Source: Methylocystis sp. (GTDB lineage Bacteria > Pseudomonadota > Alphaproteobacteria > Rhizobiales > Beijerinckiaceae). From it: DNA of 6,905 bases. The translations under genes and the position numbers were made by a program. The notes below the pieces were generated by a model. That model searched no databases, was not told the DNA's origin, and worked only from the letters and a program-made list of their open reading frames with translations. Within the stretch, counting starts at the first letter, position 1. Each line of letters begins with the position of its first letter. The DNA lies in the NCBI GenBank assembly GCA_023253795.1, contig JALRFG010000105.1, positions 1 through 6,905 on the forward strand, given 5' to 3'. Positions 1-5,339 of this stretch are shown here, piece by piece.

Positions 1-89
1 TGGGCGCCGAAAACCGCCGCATAAAAAGCGATGGCGCCGGCGGCCGGGCTGACGGTGAGATAGGGCGCGACCCTCGGACGGCTGGTCAT
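1..89 (-). CDS. VOC/glyoxalase-fold (PhnB-like) protein, N-terminal fragment
   Basis: Only the first 29 codons are present; the gene continues beyond the left edge. Reading from ATG at 89, the peptide begins MTSRPRVAPYLTVSPAAGAI and continues AFYAAVFGA. The pattern PYLxV...A-x-x-AIxFYxxxFGA is typical of the first beta-alpha unit of VOC superfamily proteins, especially the PhnB/glyoxalase-like group. The ATG overlaps the TGA stop of the upstream Rsm22-like gene as ATGA (86-89), so the two are probably cotranscribed and translationally coupled. A GGGG stretch at 97-100, seven bases before the start, could be a weak ribosome binding site. Metal ligands, substrate and exact subfamily cannot be judged from the fragment; VOC proteins include lyases, dioxygenases and resistance proteins. 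Confidence 0.72.
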   Translation of the reverse strand, partial: MTSRPRVAPYLTVSPAAGAIAFYAAVFGA

Positions 90-1099
90 TGATTTTCCCC
101 GGAAGGCGCAGACGACGGCGCGACGGCGTCGCCCCAGTCCTTTCTGCGCATCATGTCAAAGGCTGGCTTATCGCGGCGCGGCGTGAATGTCTCGTTTATT
201 CCGGCCGGCCCGCACAGCCGTGCGGTGACGCCGGGTTTGGCGAGCCGTGTGGGGGCGATGATCCGCCCCGCCGCCGGCGCGCCCGCCCGTCTGGCGACCA
301 GATAGGAGAACTTCTCATCCTCGAATGGGACCACGCCCTCTTTCAGAAACATATGGTCACGTGAGCGCGGCAGCCGAACCGAGAAATGGCACCAGTCGTC
401 GCCGGTCATCGGACAGGCGGCCTGATGCGGACAAGGCGCGACGATCCGCGCGCCGAGCGCGATCAGCCGCTCGCGGACGGCCATCAGCCGGGCGTGATCG
501 CGCGGCGTGCCCGGCTCGATGAGGACCAGCCCCCCGGCTGGCGTCGTTTTCTTCCACAGGGCTGCGACCGTCGCCGGAAGCGTGGTCTCGGCCAGTTCGG
601 TCAGGGCGTAGGCGGCGACGACAAGATCGGCCTCGGCTAGAGCGGACGGCGGACGGGTCAGGTCGGCGTCGACAAAATCCGTCGTCTCAAGGGCGGCGAC
701 GCCGCTGTCGGCGGCGAGGGCCCGGGCGAGCGTGAGAAAGGCCTGGCTGCGGTCGAGCATGGTGATCTGGGCCAGTTCCGGCCAGACGGCGCTGGCGGCC
801 CAGGCGGCGGCGCCCGTGCCGCTGCCCGCGTCGAGCAGGCGCGCGGGCATAAAGTCAGGCTGTTCGTCGCGCAGACGGCCGAGAACGGCGATCGTCGCCG
901 CATAGGTCGCGGGCAGACGGGTCAGCGCGTAAGCGAGGGCGTCGGCCTCGTCGCGGATGGTCCCGGCGGTCGGCTGACGGGCGCGATAGGCCTCGGAAAG
1001 GCGCTGGGCGCGGGTTTTCAGCTCCTGACGCCCACGACCATCCAGCCGCGCCGAAAGCGCCGCCGAAAGCGCGGCCGGCAAAACCGGCGACGCGCTCAT
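86..1099 (-). CDS. Rsm22-like ribosomal small subunit methyltransferase-family protein
   Basis: This 337-residue protein resembles bacterial members of the Rsm22/METTL17 family, whose mitochondrial forms act in small ribosomal subunit assembly; the bacterial role is not established. A class I SAM-binding motif, LLDAGSGTGAA, lies at residues 88-98, with an acidic strand end (MLDRS) near 114-118. Cysteines at 223, 229, 237 and 296 (CPHQAAC, WCHF, LCGP) match the spacing I recall for the iron-sulfur site of METTL17. The tail is rich in basic and small residues. The frame stays open into leuC on the other strand, but residues encoded upstream of 1099 are Arg-rich and unlike the family. ATG 1099 fits the usual N-terminus, although its ribosome binding site is poor. 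ATG 1183 has a better upstream GGAAG and would give 365 residues. The stop overlaps the following VOC gene. Confidence 0.85.
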   Translation of the reverse strand: MSASPVLPAALSAALSARLDGRGRQELKTRAQRLSEAYRARQPTAGTIRDEADALAYALTRLPATYAATIAVLGRLRDEQPDFMPARLLDAGSGTGAAAWAASAVWPELAQITMLDRSQAFLTLARALAADSGVAALETTDFVDADLTRPPSALAEADLVVAAYALTELAETTLPATVAALWKKTTPAGGLVLIEPGTPRDHARLMAVRERLIALGARIVAPCPHQAACPMTGDDWCHFSVRLPRSRDHMFLKEGVVPFEDEKFSYLVARRAGAPAAGRIIAPTRLAKPGVTARLCGPAGINETFTPRRDKPAFDMMRRKDWGDAVAPSSAPSGENQ

Positions 1100-1218
1100 A
1101 AGCGCGAACTCGCGCGACCGGGACGCAAACTCTCTTCCATGCGGCTTGCGATACGGGTAGAAGACCCTCAATTCAAGACACATCGCTTCACGCTTCCATA
1201 AGCGCAGGGAAACAGTCC
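1100..1218. promoter_or_regulatory. Divergent intergenic region between the Rsm22-like gene and leuC
   Basis: These 119 bases separate two divergent starts, so promoters for both directions should lie here or just inside the genes. I found no convincing -35/-10 pair. TTGCGA at 1146-1151 resembles a -35 box on the plus strand, but no good -10 lies at the right distance. A small inverted repeat, CGCTT-CCAT-AAGCG (1191-1204), ends just before the leuC ribosome binding site and could form a 5-bp hairpin in the leader. No leucine-rich leader peptide or transcription attenuator is apparent. If the Rsm22-like gene actually starts at 1183, most of this region is coding on the minus strand. Confidence 0.4.
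1206..1211 (+). promoter_or_regulatory. Ribosome binding site of leuC
   Basis: The purine-rich AGGGAA lies about seven bases before the ATG at 1219. It supports that start, which also gives the standard LeuC N-terminus with LYDKI a few residues in. The match to the anti-Shine-Dalgarno sequence is only moderate. Confidence 0.55.
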
Positions 1219-2637
1219 ATGTCCGCTCAATCGTCCGCGCCCCGCACTCTCTATGACAAGATCTTCGACGACCACGTCGTCGATCGTCAGGACGACGGCT
1301 CCTGCCTGCTCTATATCGACCGCCACCTCGTGCATGAGGTGACGAGCCCGCAGGCCTTCGAGGGACTGCGCATGGGCGGCCGCAAGGTGCGCGCGCCACA
1401 GCGCACGCTCGCCGTCGTCGATCACAATGTGCCGACGACCGATCGCTCCAAGCCAATCGAAGATCCGGAGAGCAAGGCGCAGGTCGAACAACTCGCGATC
1501 AACGCCAAAGACTTTGGCGTCGAATATTACGACGAGCACGACAAGCGTCAGGGCGTCGTGCATATCGTTGGTCCCGAGCAGGGCTTCACGCTGCCCGGCA
1601 TGACCATTGTTTGCGGCGACAGCCACACCTCGACGCATGGCGCCTTTGGCGCGCTCGCGCATGGCATCGGCACGTCGGAAGTCGAGCATGTGCTCGCCAC
1701 CCAGACGCTGATCCAGAAGAAAGCCAAAAACATGCTGGTGCAGGTCGACGGCAAACTCGCCGACGGCGCCACCGCGAAAGACATCATCCTCGCCATCATC
1801 GGTGAAATCGGCACCGCCGGCGGCACCGGCTATGTGATCGAATACGCGGGCGAAGCGATCCGCGATTTGTCCATGGAAGGCCGCATGACGGTCTGCAACA
1901 TGTCGATCGAGGGCGGCGCCCGCGCCGGTCTGATTGCGCCGGACGAAAAGACCTTCGCCTATCTCAAGGATCGCCCCAAGGGACCGAAGGGCGAAGCTTT
2001 CGACGCCGCCTGCGCTTACTGGAAGACGCTCTTCACCGACGAAGGCGCGCATTTCGACAAGGTGATCAAACTCGACGCCGCCAATCTGCCGCCCATCGTT
2101 ACCTGGGGCACCTCGCCCGAAGACGTTGCGCGCATCGACGGGACCGTGCCGACGCCTGATTCCGCCAAGACGCCGCAAAAGCGCGCCGCGGTTGAACGCG
2201 CGCTCGACTATATGGGCCTTAAGGGCGGCGAGAAGCTCACAGACATCGAGATCGACCGCGTCTTCATCGGCTCCTGCACCAATGGCCGCATCGAAGATCT
2301 GCGCGCAGCGGCGAAAACCATCGAAGGCAAGAAGGTTCATCCGCGCGTCAACGCCATGGTTGTGCCGGGTTCAGGTCTTGTGAAGGAACAGGCCGAAGCC
2401 GAAGGCCTCGACAAGATCTTTGTCGCCGCCGGTTTCGAATGGCGTGAACCGGGCTGCTCGATGTGTCTGGCGATGAATCCGGATCGTCTGGCGCCGGGCG
2501 AACGTTGCGCTTCGACATCGAACCGTAACTTCGAAGGTCGTCAGGGCTTGAAGGGCCGCACGCATTTGGTGTCGCCGGCGATGGCGGCGGCGGCGGCGGT
2601 CGCTGGTCATTTCGTCGACGTGCGTCACTGGCGTTGA
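1219..2637 (+). CDS. leuC: 3-isopropylmalate dehydratase large subunit
   Basis: LeuC, with the small subunit LeuD, isomerises 2-isopropylmalate to 3-isopropylmalate in cytosolic leucine biosynthesis, using a [4Fe-4S] cluster. The 472-residue product is full length (E. coli LeuC is 466). It starts with TLYDKIFDDHVV and contains the aconitase-family signatures DHNVPTTDR near residue 75, CGDSHTSTHGAFGA near 133-146, GSCTNGR near 351-357 and GCSMCLAMNPD near 412-422. The expected cluster ligands are Cys353, Cys413 and Cys416, all present. The C-terminus RTHLVSPAMAAAAAVAGHFVD is also standard; its alanine run explains the GGC-rich stretch near 2580-2600. LeuD is not the next gene; a metallopeptidase follows with a 4-base overlap. 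The ATG has a fair ribosome binding site. Identification is very secure. Confidence 0.98.
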   Translation: MSAQSSAPRTLYDKIFDDHVVDRQDDGSCLLYIDRHLVHEVTSPQAFEGLRMGGRKVRAPQRTLAVVDHNVPTTDRSKPIEDPESKAQVEQLAINAKDFGVEYYDEHDKRQGVVHIVGPEQGFTLPGMTIVCGDSHTSTHGAFGALAHGIGTSEVEHVLATQTLIQKKAKNMLVQVDGKLADGATAKDIILAIIGEIGTAGGTGYVIEYAGEAIRDLSMEGRMTVCNMSIEGGARAGLIAPDEKTFAYLKDRPKGPKGEAFDAACAYWKTLFTDEGAHFDKVIKLDAANLPPIVTWGTSPEDVARIDGTVPTPDSAKTPQKRAAVERALDYMGLKGGEKLTDIEIDRVFIGSCTNGRIEDLRAAAKTIEGKKVHPRVNAMVVPGSGLVKEQAEAEGLDKIFVAAGFEWREPGCSMCLAMNPDRLAPGERCASTSNRNFEGRQGLKGRTHLVSPAMAAAAAVAGHFVDVRHWR

Positions 2638-3053
2638 CGCAGAACGCGGACGACTGGTCCAATCGCATCGCGCCGACGCTCGATGACATCGAGCGTCTCG
2701 CCGATGACGCCTATGCGGCATTGCCGGAACAGTTTCGTCAATTATGCGAAGGTCTGGTGATCCTTGTCGAGGACTTCCCCGACATGGAGACGCTCGCAGA
2801 CATGGACTGCGACACCGAGTTTGATCTGCTCGGACTGTTTCGCGGTCGCGGTCTCGCGCAGGGCGAACATCTCGCCCAGACCGGCGACGAACCCAATATG
2901 ATTTGGCTCTATCGTCGCCCGATGATTGATTACTGGGCCGATAGCGAAGACAGTTTGCGCGCTGTCGTCACGCATGTGCTGGTGCATGAGATCGGCCATC
3001 ACTTCGGCCTCTCCGACGAAGATATGGAAGAGATCGAACGACGCGCCGGTTAA
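2634..3053 (+). CDS. Small zincin-like metallopeptidase family protein (DUF1025 type)
   Basis: The 139-residue product matches the short, soluble zincin_1/DUF1025 family, whose physiological substrate is unknown. The zinc site is clear near the C-terminus: HEIGHHFGLSDED, giving His118, Glu119, His122 and Gly125 with Asp128 (HExxHxxGxxD). Other family hallmarks are VEDFPD near 45-50, FDLLGLFRG near 63-71 and NMIWLYRRPMIDYW near 88-101. No signal peptide or membrane segment is visible. The N-terminus WSNRIAPTLDDIE fits the family and requires a start at TTG 2634, which overlaps the leuC TGA as TTGA; no clear ribosome binding site precedes it, so translation probably depends on reinitiation after leuC. 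The next ATG, around residue 51, would delete conserved sequence. The stop overlaps that of convergent epmA. Confidence 0.88.
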   Translation: MTQNADDWSNRIAPTLDDIERLADDAYAALPEQFRQLCEGLVILVEDFPDMETLADMDCDTEFDLLGLFRGRGLAQGEHLAQTGDEPNMIWLYRRPMIDYWADSEDSLRAVVTHVLVHEIGHHFGLSDEDMEEIERRAG

Positions 3054-4093
3054 AGCGGCGTTCCCTGTTCGGCGACCGGCGTCCACAACACCTGTTCGAT
3101 ACGTTCGGCGCCAGTCGCAAGCATCACCAGACGATCAAGGCCAAGCGCAACGCCGCTCGCCGCCGGCATGATGGCAAGCGCGGCGAGAAAATCCTCATCG
3201 ACCGGATAGCGCTCGCCATAAAGCCGCGCCTTCTCCACCATCTGCGCGTCAAGACGCCGGCGCTGCTCGTCTGGATCAGTGAGTTCGCCAAAGCCGTTGG
3301 CGAGTTCGACGCCGCATACATAGAGCTCGAAACGATCGGCGAAACGCGGATCGTCGGGATTGACCCGCGCCAGCGCCGCTTCGCTCACCGGATAATCGCA
3401 CAGCAGAGTCGGCCGGCCGTAGCCAAGCTGCGTCTCGATCTTTTCGGAAAGAATTTTGCTGAACAGGTCCGACCATGTGTCGTCGGCGACAACGCGCAGC
3501 CCCAAGGCCTCAGCGGCGCGGGCGAGACCGTCGCGATCATCGAGCAAGGGCTCCAGATCAATCCCGGCGTGGCGCGCAAAAGCGGCGCAGAGGCTCAAGG
3601 GCTCCGGCTCGGCGAAGGGATCGCACAGCCGTCCACGCCAGACGAAATCCGTCGCGCCGGTCGCACGCGCCGCCTCGACCAGCAGGCCGGCGCAATCCTC
3701 CATGGTCCGCAGAGTGGGTTCGCCGGCGCGATACCACTCCAGCATGGTGAATTCGGGGTGATGGAGGGCCGAGCGCTCGCGATTGCGGAAGGCGCGCGCC
3801 AGCGTGAAAATACGTGTCTCGCCCGCCGCCAGCAGCTTCTTGCAGGCGAATTCCGGCGAGGTGTGGAGATAGAGGCGGCTGCGCGCGCCATCCGCCCCGA
3901 TCAGATCGCTGGCGAAGGCGGAAAGATGCGTTTCATTGCCTCCCGAGACCTGAAGCGCCGAGGTTTCGACCTCATCGAAGCCCTCAGCCTCGAAAAAACG
4001 CCGGACAGCGGCGGTTATGCGGCTGCGCGCCTTGAGAAAAGGCCGTCGATCAGCGTAAACATCAGGCGCCCACCAGGGCGACGCGCGCGTCAT
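3050..4093 (-). CDS. epmA: EF-P lysine aminoacylase EpmA (PoxA/GenX/YjeA)
   Basis: EpmA is a stand-alone paralogue of class II lysyl-tRNA synthetase that activates (R)-beta-lysine with ATP and attaches it to the conserved lysine of elongation factor P. The 347-residue product has no N-terminal anticodon-binding OB domain, as expected (E. coli EpmA is 325). Class II motif 2 is seen as FRNRERSALHHPEFTMLEWY at residues 102-121, and motif 3 as GVALGLDRLVMLATGA at 314-329. Also typical are LYLHTSPEFACKKLLAAG at 74-91 and ELANGFGELTDPDEQ near 263-277. The start at 4093 has a strong AGGAGGG ribosome binding site. It is divergent from its substrate gene efp. No epmB (lysine 2,3-aminomutase) gene is in the window, although alphaproteobacteria often carry it nearby. 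Its TAA overlaps the metallopeptidase stop. Confidence 0.96.
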   Translation of the reverse strand: MTRASPWWAPDVYADRRPFLKARSRITAAVRRFFEAEGFDEVETSALQVSGGNETHLSAFASDLIGADGARSRLYLHTSPEFACKKLLAAGETRIFTLARAFRNRERSALHHPEFTMLEWYRAGEPTLRTMEDCAGLLVEAARATGATDFVWRGRLCDPFAEPEPLSLCAAFARHAGIDLEPLLDDRDGLARAAEALGLRVVADDTWSDLFSKILSEKIETQLGYGRPTLLCDYPVSEAALARVNPDDPRFADRFELYVCGVELANGFGELTDPDEQRRRLDAQMVEKARLYGERYPVDEDFLAALAIMPAASGVALGLDRLVMLATGAERIEQVLWTPVAEQGTPL

Positions 4094-4097
4094 GCGG

Positions 4098-4104
4098 CCC
4101 TCCT
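4098..4104 (-). promoter_or_regulatory. Strong ribosome binding site of epmA
   Basis: Read on the minus strand this is AGGAGGG, nearly a full match to the anti-Shine-Dalgarno sequence, placed four to five bases before the ATG at 4093. It fixes the epmA start and suggests efficient initiation. Confidence 0.75.
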
Positions 4105-4203
4105 GCGGGCCGGATTTGCCGGCGCGCGCGAAATATGATCTTACCCCCGTTCATAGACAGCCCGGCCCGCGCCGGCAATGAACGTTCGCCGGATCGCCCG
4201 GCC
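4105..4203. promoter_or_regulatory. Divergent epmA-efp promoter region
   Basis: About 125 bases separate the epmA and efp starts, and this central part should contain promoters for both. An inverted repeat GCCGG-ATTTG-CCGGC (4109-4123) sits in the expected epmA leader. TATGAT at 4134-4139 resembles a plus-strand -10 box, but no good -35 lies 16-18 bases upstream, so the efp promoter remains tentative. An ATG at 4135 is in frame with efp, but the peptide between it and the GTG is not EF-P-like. Confidence 0.35.
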
Positions 4204-4212
4204 AGAAGGAAG
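4204..4212 (+). promoter_or_regulatory. Ribosome binding site that sets the efp GTG start
   Basis: AGAAGGAAG lies six bases before GTG 4219. It supports GTG as the real efp start rather than the in-frame ATG 84 bases upstream, which has no comparable site and would add 28 non-conserved residues. Confidence 0.75.
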
Positions 4213-4218
4213 CAACCT

Positions 4219-4788
4219 GTGAAAGTCATCGCCAGCTCGATCCGCAAGGGCAACATTATTGAGCGCGAGGACGGCCAGCTCTACGTCGTGCTGACCGCCG
4301 AAAGCTTTTTCCCCGGCAAGGGCACGCCGACGACCCAGATCGACATGCGCCGTCTGTCCGACGGGGTGAAGGTCTCCGACCGCTACAAGACGACCGAGCA
4401 GGTTGAGCGCGCCTTCGTCGAGGATATGGATTACACCTATCTCTACAGCGACGACGACGGCCATCATTTCATGAACCAGCAGAGCTTCGAGCAGGTCCCG
4501 GTTTCCGGCGACGTGCTGGGCGATCAGGCTCAGTGGCTGCAGGAAAACATGGTCTGCATTCTCTCGATGTTTAACGGCGTTCCGGTCGCCATCCAGCTGC
4601 CGCCGCGCGTGACACTGGAGATTGTCGAGACCGAGCCGGTGGTGAAGGGCCAGACCGCTTCTTCTTCCTACAAGCCGGCGAAAGTCTCGAATGGCGCGCG
4701 CGTGATGGTGCCGCCGCATATCCAGACCGGCACCCGCGTCGTGATCCAGACGGAAGACGGCGCCTATGTCGAGCGCGCGAAAGACTAA
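4219..4788 (+). CDS. efp: Translation elongation factor P
   Basis: EF-P binds between the ribosomal P and E sites and relieves stalling at polyproline stretches. From GTG 4219 the product is 189 residues, the normal family length, and starts KVIASSIRKGN after the initiator, as in alphaproteobacterial EF-P. The domain I loop reads FFPGKGTPTTQ, and counting from the initiator the modified lysine is residue 34, the same number as in E. coli. DMRRLSDGVKVSDRYKTTEQVE follows, then domain II (about 65-125, with YLYSDDDGHHFMNQ) and domain III (about 128-189), ending DGAYVERAKD. PGKGT with a Lys agrees with modification by the adjacent EpmA. The longer in-frame reading from ATG 4135 is rejected for lack of a ribosome binding site and of conservation. 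The stop is directly followed by the REP-like repeats. Confidence 0.97.
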   Translation: MKVIASSIRKGNIIEREDGQLYVVLTAESFFPGKGTPTTQIDMRRLSDGVKVSDRYKTTEQVERAFVEDMDYTYLYSDDDGHHFMNQQSFEQVPVSGDVLGDQAQWLQENMVCILSMFNGVPVAIQLPPRVTLEIVETEPVVKGQTASSSYKPAKVSNGARVMVPPHIQTGTRVVIQTEDGAYVERAKD

Positions 4789-4797
4789 CCCCTCACA

Positions 4798-4844
4798 CCC
4801 TCACCCGGCGCTTCGCGCCACCCTCTCCCGTCAAGGGAGAGGGG
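4798..4844 (+). repeat. Left REP-like unit
   Basis: The unit contains a short hairpin GGCGC-TTC-GCGCC (4807-4819) followed by the longer hairpin CCCTCTCCC-GTCAA-GGGAGAGGG (4821-4843), nine perfect base pairs with a five-base loop. It begins CCCTCACCC. An extra CCCCTCA copy lies just before it (4789-4795), next to the efp stop. Confidence 0.82.
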
Positions 4845-4869
4845 AATAACGATCAGCATAGCCGCTTTC

Positions 4870-4922
4870 CCTTCTCCCCTTGCGGGAGAAGGTGGCCCCG
4901 CGAAGCGGGGACGGATGAGGGG
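4870..4922 (-). repeat. Right REP-like unit, inverted
   Basis: Read on the plus strand, it has CCTTCTCCC-CTTGC-GGGAGAAGG (4870-4892, nine base pairs) then CCCCGC-GAA-GCGGGG (4896-4910, six base pairs), and ends TGAGGGG. It is a diverged inverted copy of the left unit: paired changes in both arms (CCTTCTCCC against CCCTCTCCC, with the matching change opposite) keep the stem intact, so structure rather than exact sequence is preserved. It ends three bases from the vsr stop. Confidence 0.82.
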
Positions 4923-4925
4923 CGA

Positions 4926-5339
4926 TCAACCCAGAAAATCGCGGAGCTTTTGCTCCAGCGCGGCGCGATCCTTCAACGCGCATTCCCAGACAATAAACAC
5001 ACGCCAACCCTGCGCGGTGAGCGCCGCTTGATGCTGCGCATCACGCGCGACATTGCGGGCGATCTTGGCGCGCCAATAGTCGGCGTTTGCTTTCGGCGTC
5101 CGCGCGCCGCGCGCGCAATCATGTCCGTGCCAGAAACAGCCATGAACAAAAATCGCGCGCTTGCGGCCGATGAACGCGATATCGGGCGTGCCGGGAATGT
5201 CGCGCCGATGCAGGCGATAGCCCGGCGCAAAACGACGCAGCAACGCGCGCACGGCGAGCTCTGGCGAGGTGTCGCGCGATTTCACCGCGCGCATGATGGC
5301 CGAGCGTTGTTCGGAAGTTTCTTTTATGCGGCGACGCAT
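4926..5339 (-). CDS. vsr: Very short patch repair endonuclease (T:G mismatch)
   Basis: Vsr nicks beside the T of T:G mismatches created when 5-methylcytosine deaminates, starting short-patch repair back to C:G. The 137-residue product is complete and has the family motifs in order: RSAIMRAVKSRDTSPE at 12-27, YRLHRRDIPGTPDIAF at 41-56 with the metal-binding Asp at 53, IFVHGCFWHGHDC at 63-75, and GWRVFIVWEC at 111-120. Likely active residues include Glu27, Asp53, His66 and His71; Cys68, His73, Cys75 and Cys120 match the structural zinc site of E. coli Vsr. The start at 5339 lies inside the end of dcm (16-base overlap), so vsr is probably translated from the dcm transcript by coupling. Its ribosome binding site is weak (ACAGG). 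Its targets should follow the specificity of the neighbouring methyltransferase. Confidence 0.96.
   Translation of the reverse strand: MRRRIKETSEQRSAIMRAVKSRDTSPELAVRALLRRFAPGYRLHRRDIPGTPDIAFIGRKRAIFVHGCFWHGHDCARGARTPKANADYWRAKIARNVARDAQHQAALTAQGWRVFIVWECALKDRAALEQKLRDFLG

Larger units (their letters stand above)
4789..4922. repeat. Paired inverted REP-like palindromes (BIME-like), possible two-way terminator
   Basis: The whole gap between the convergent efp and vsr stops is filled by two related units in opposite orientation, bounded by CCCCTCA at the left and TGAGGGG at the right. Each unit holds a GC-rich mini-hairpin and a longer 9-bp hairpin, separated by a 25-base centre (4845-4869). 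This is the form of REP/BIME elements, which occur in many copies in some Proteobacteria. The position between two converging genes, with strong stems, suggests a role in ending transcription in both directions or protecting mRNA 3' ends, but no T-run follows the stems, so classical intrinsic termination is not shown. Copy number elsewhere cannot be seen here. Confidence 0.85.

Noticed and set aside
1100..1456. 119-residue N-terminal extension of the Rsm22-like frame
   Set aside because: Most of it runs antisense to the start of leuC and encodes Arg-rich sequence unlike the family. Only the part from 1183 remains a minor possibility.
1168..2340. Open frame of 390 codons on the minus strand, antisense to leuC
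   Set aside because: It lies wholly opposite the unmistakable leuC, has no recognisable domain, and long antisense frames are common in GC-rich genes. The composition looks like a reverse reading of leuC codons.
2580..2603. GGC trinucleotide run
   Set aside because: It encodes the alanine run at the LeuC C-terminus, which is normal in this family, so it is not a separate repeat element.
3569..4138. Open frame of 189 codons on the plus strand, antisense to epmA
   Set aside because: It is opposite the conserved motif 2 region of epmA, with no family-like sequence and no ribosome binding site of note.
4135..4218. 28-residue N-terminal extension of EF-P from ATG 4135
   Set aside because: It is not conserved in EF-P, and the strong AGAAGGAAG site points to GTG 4219, which also places the loop lysine at residue 34.
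4141..4719. Open frame of 192 codons on the minus strand, antisense to efp
   Set aside because: It mirrors the efp coding region and ends in its leader; the Arg- and His-rich, low-complexity product is not protein-like.
4789..4922. CRISPR array or attachment site
   Set aside because: There are only two units, inverted to each other and with internal hairpins, and no regular spacers, integrase or tRNA nearby. REP-like elements explain it better.
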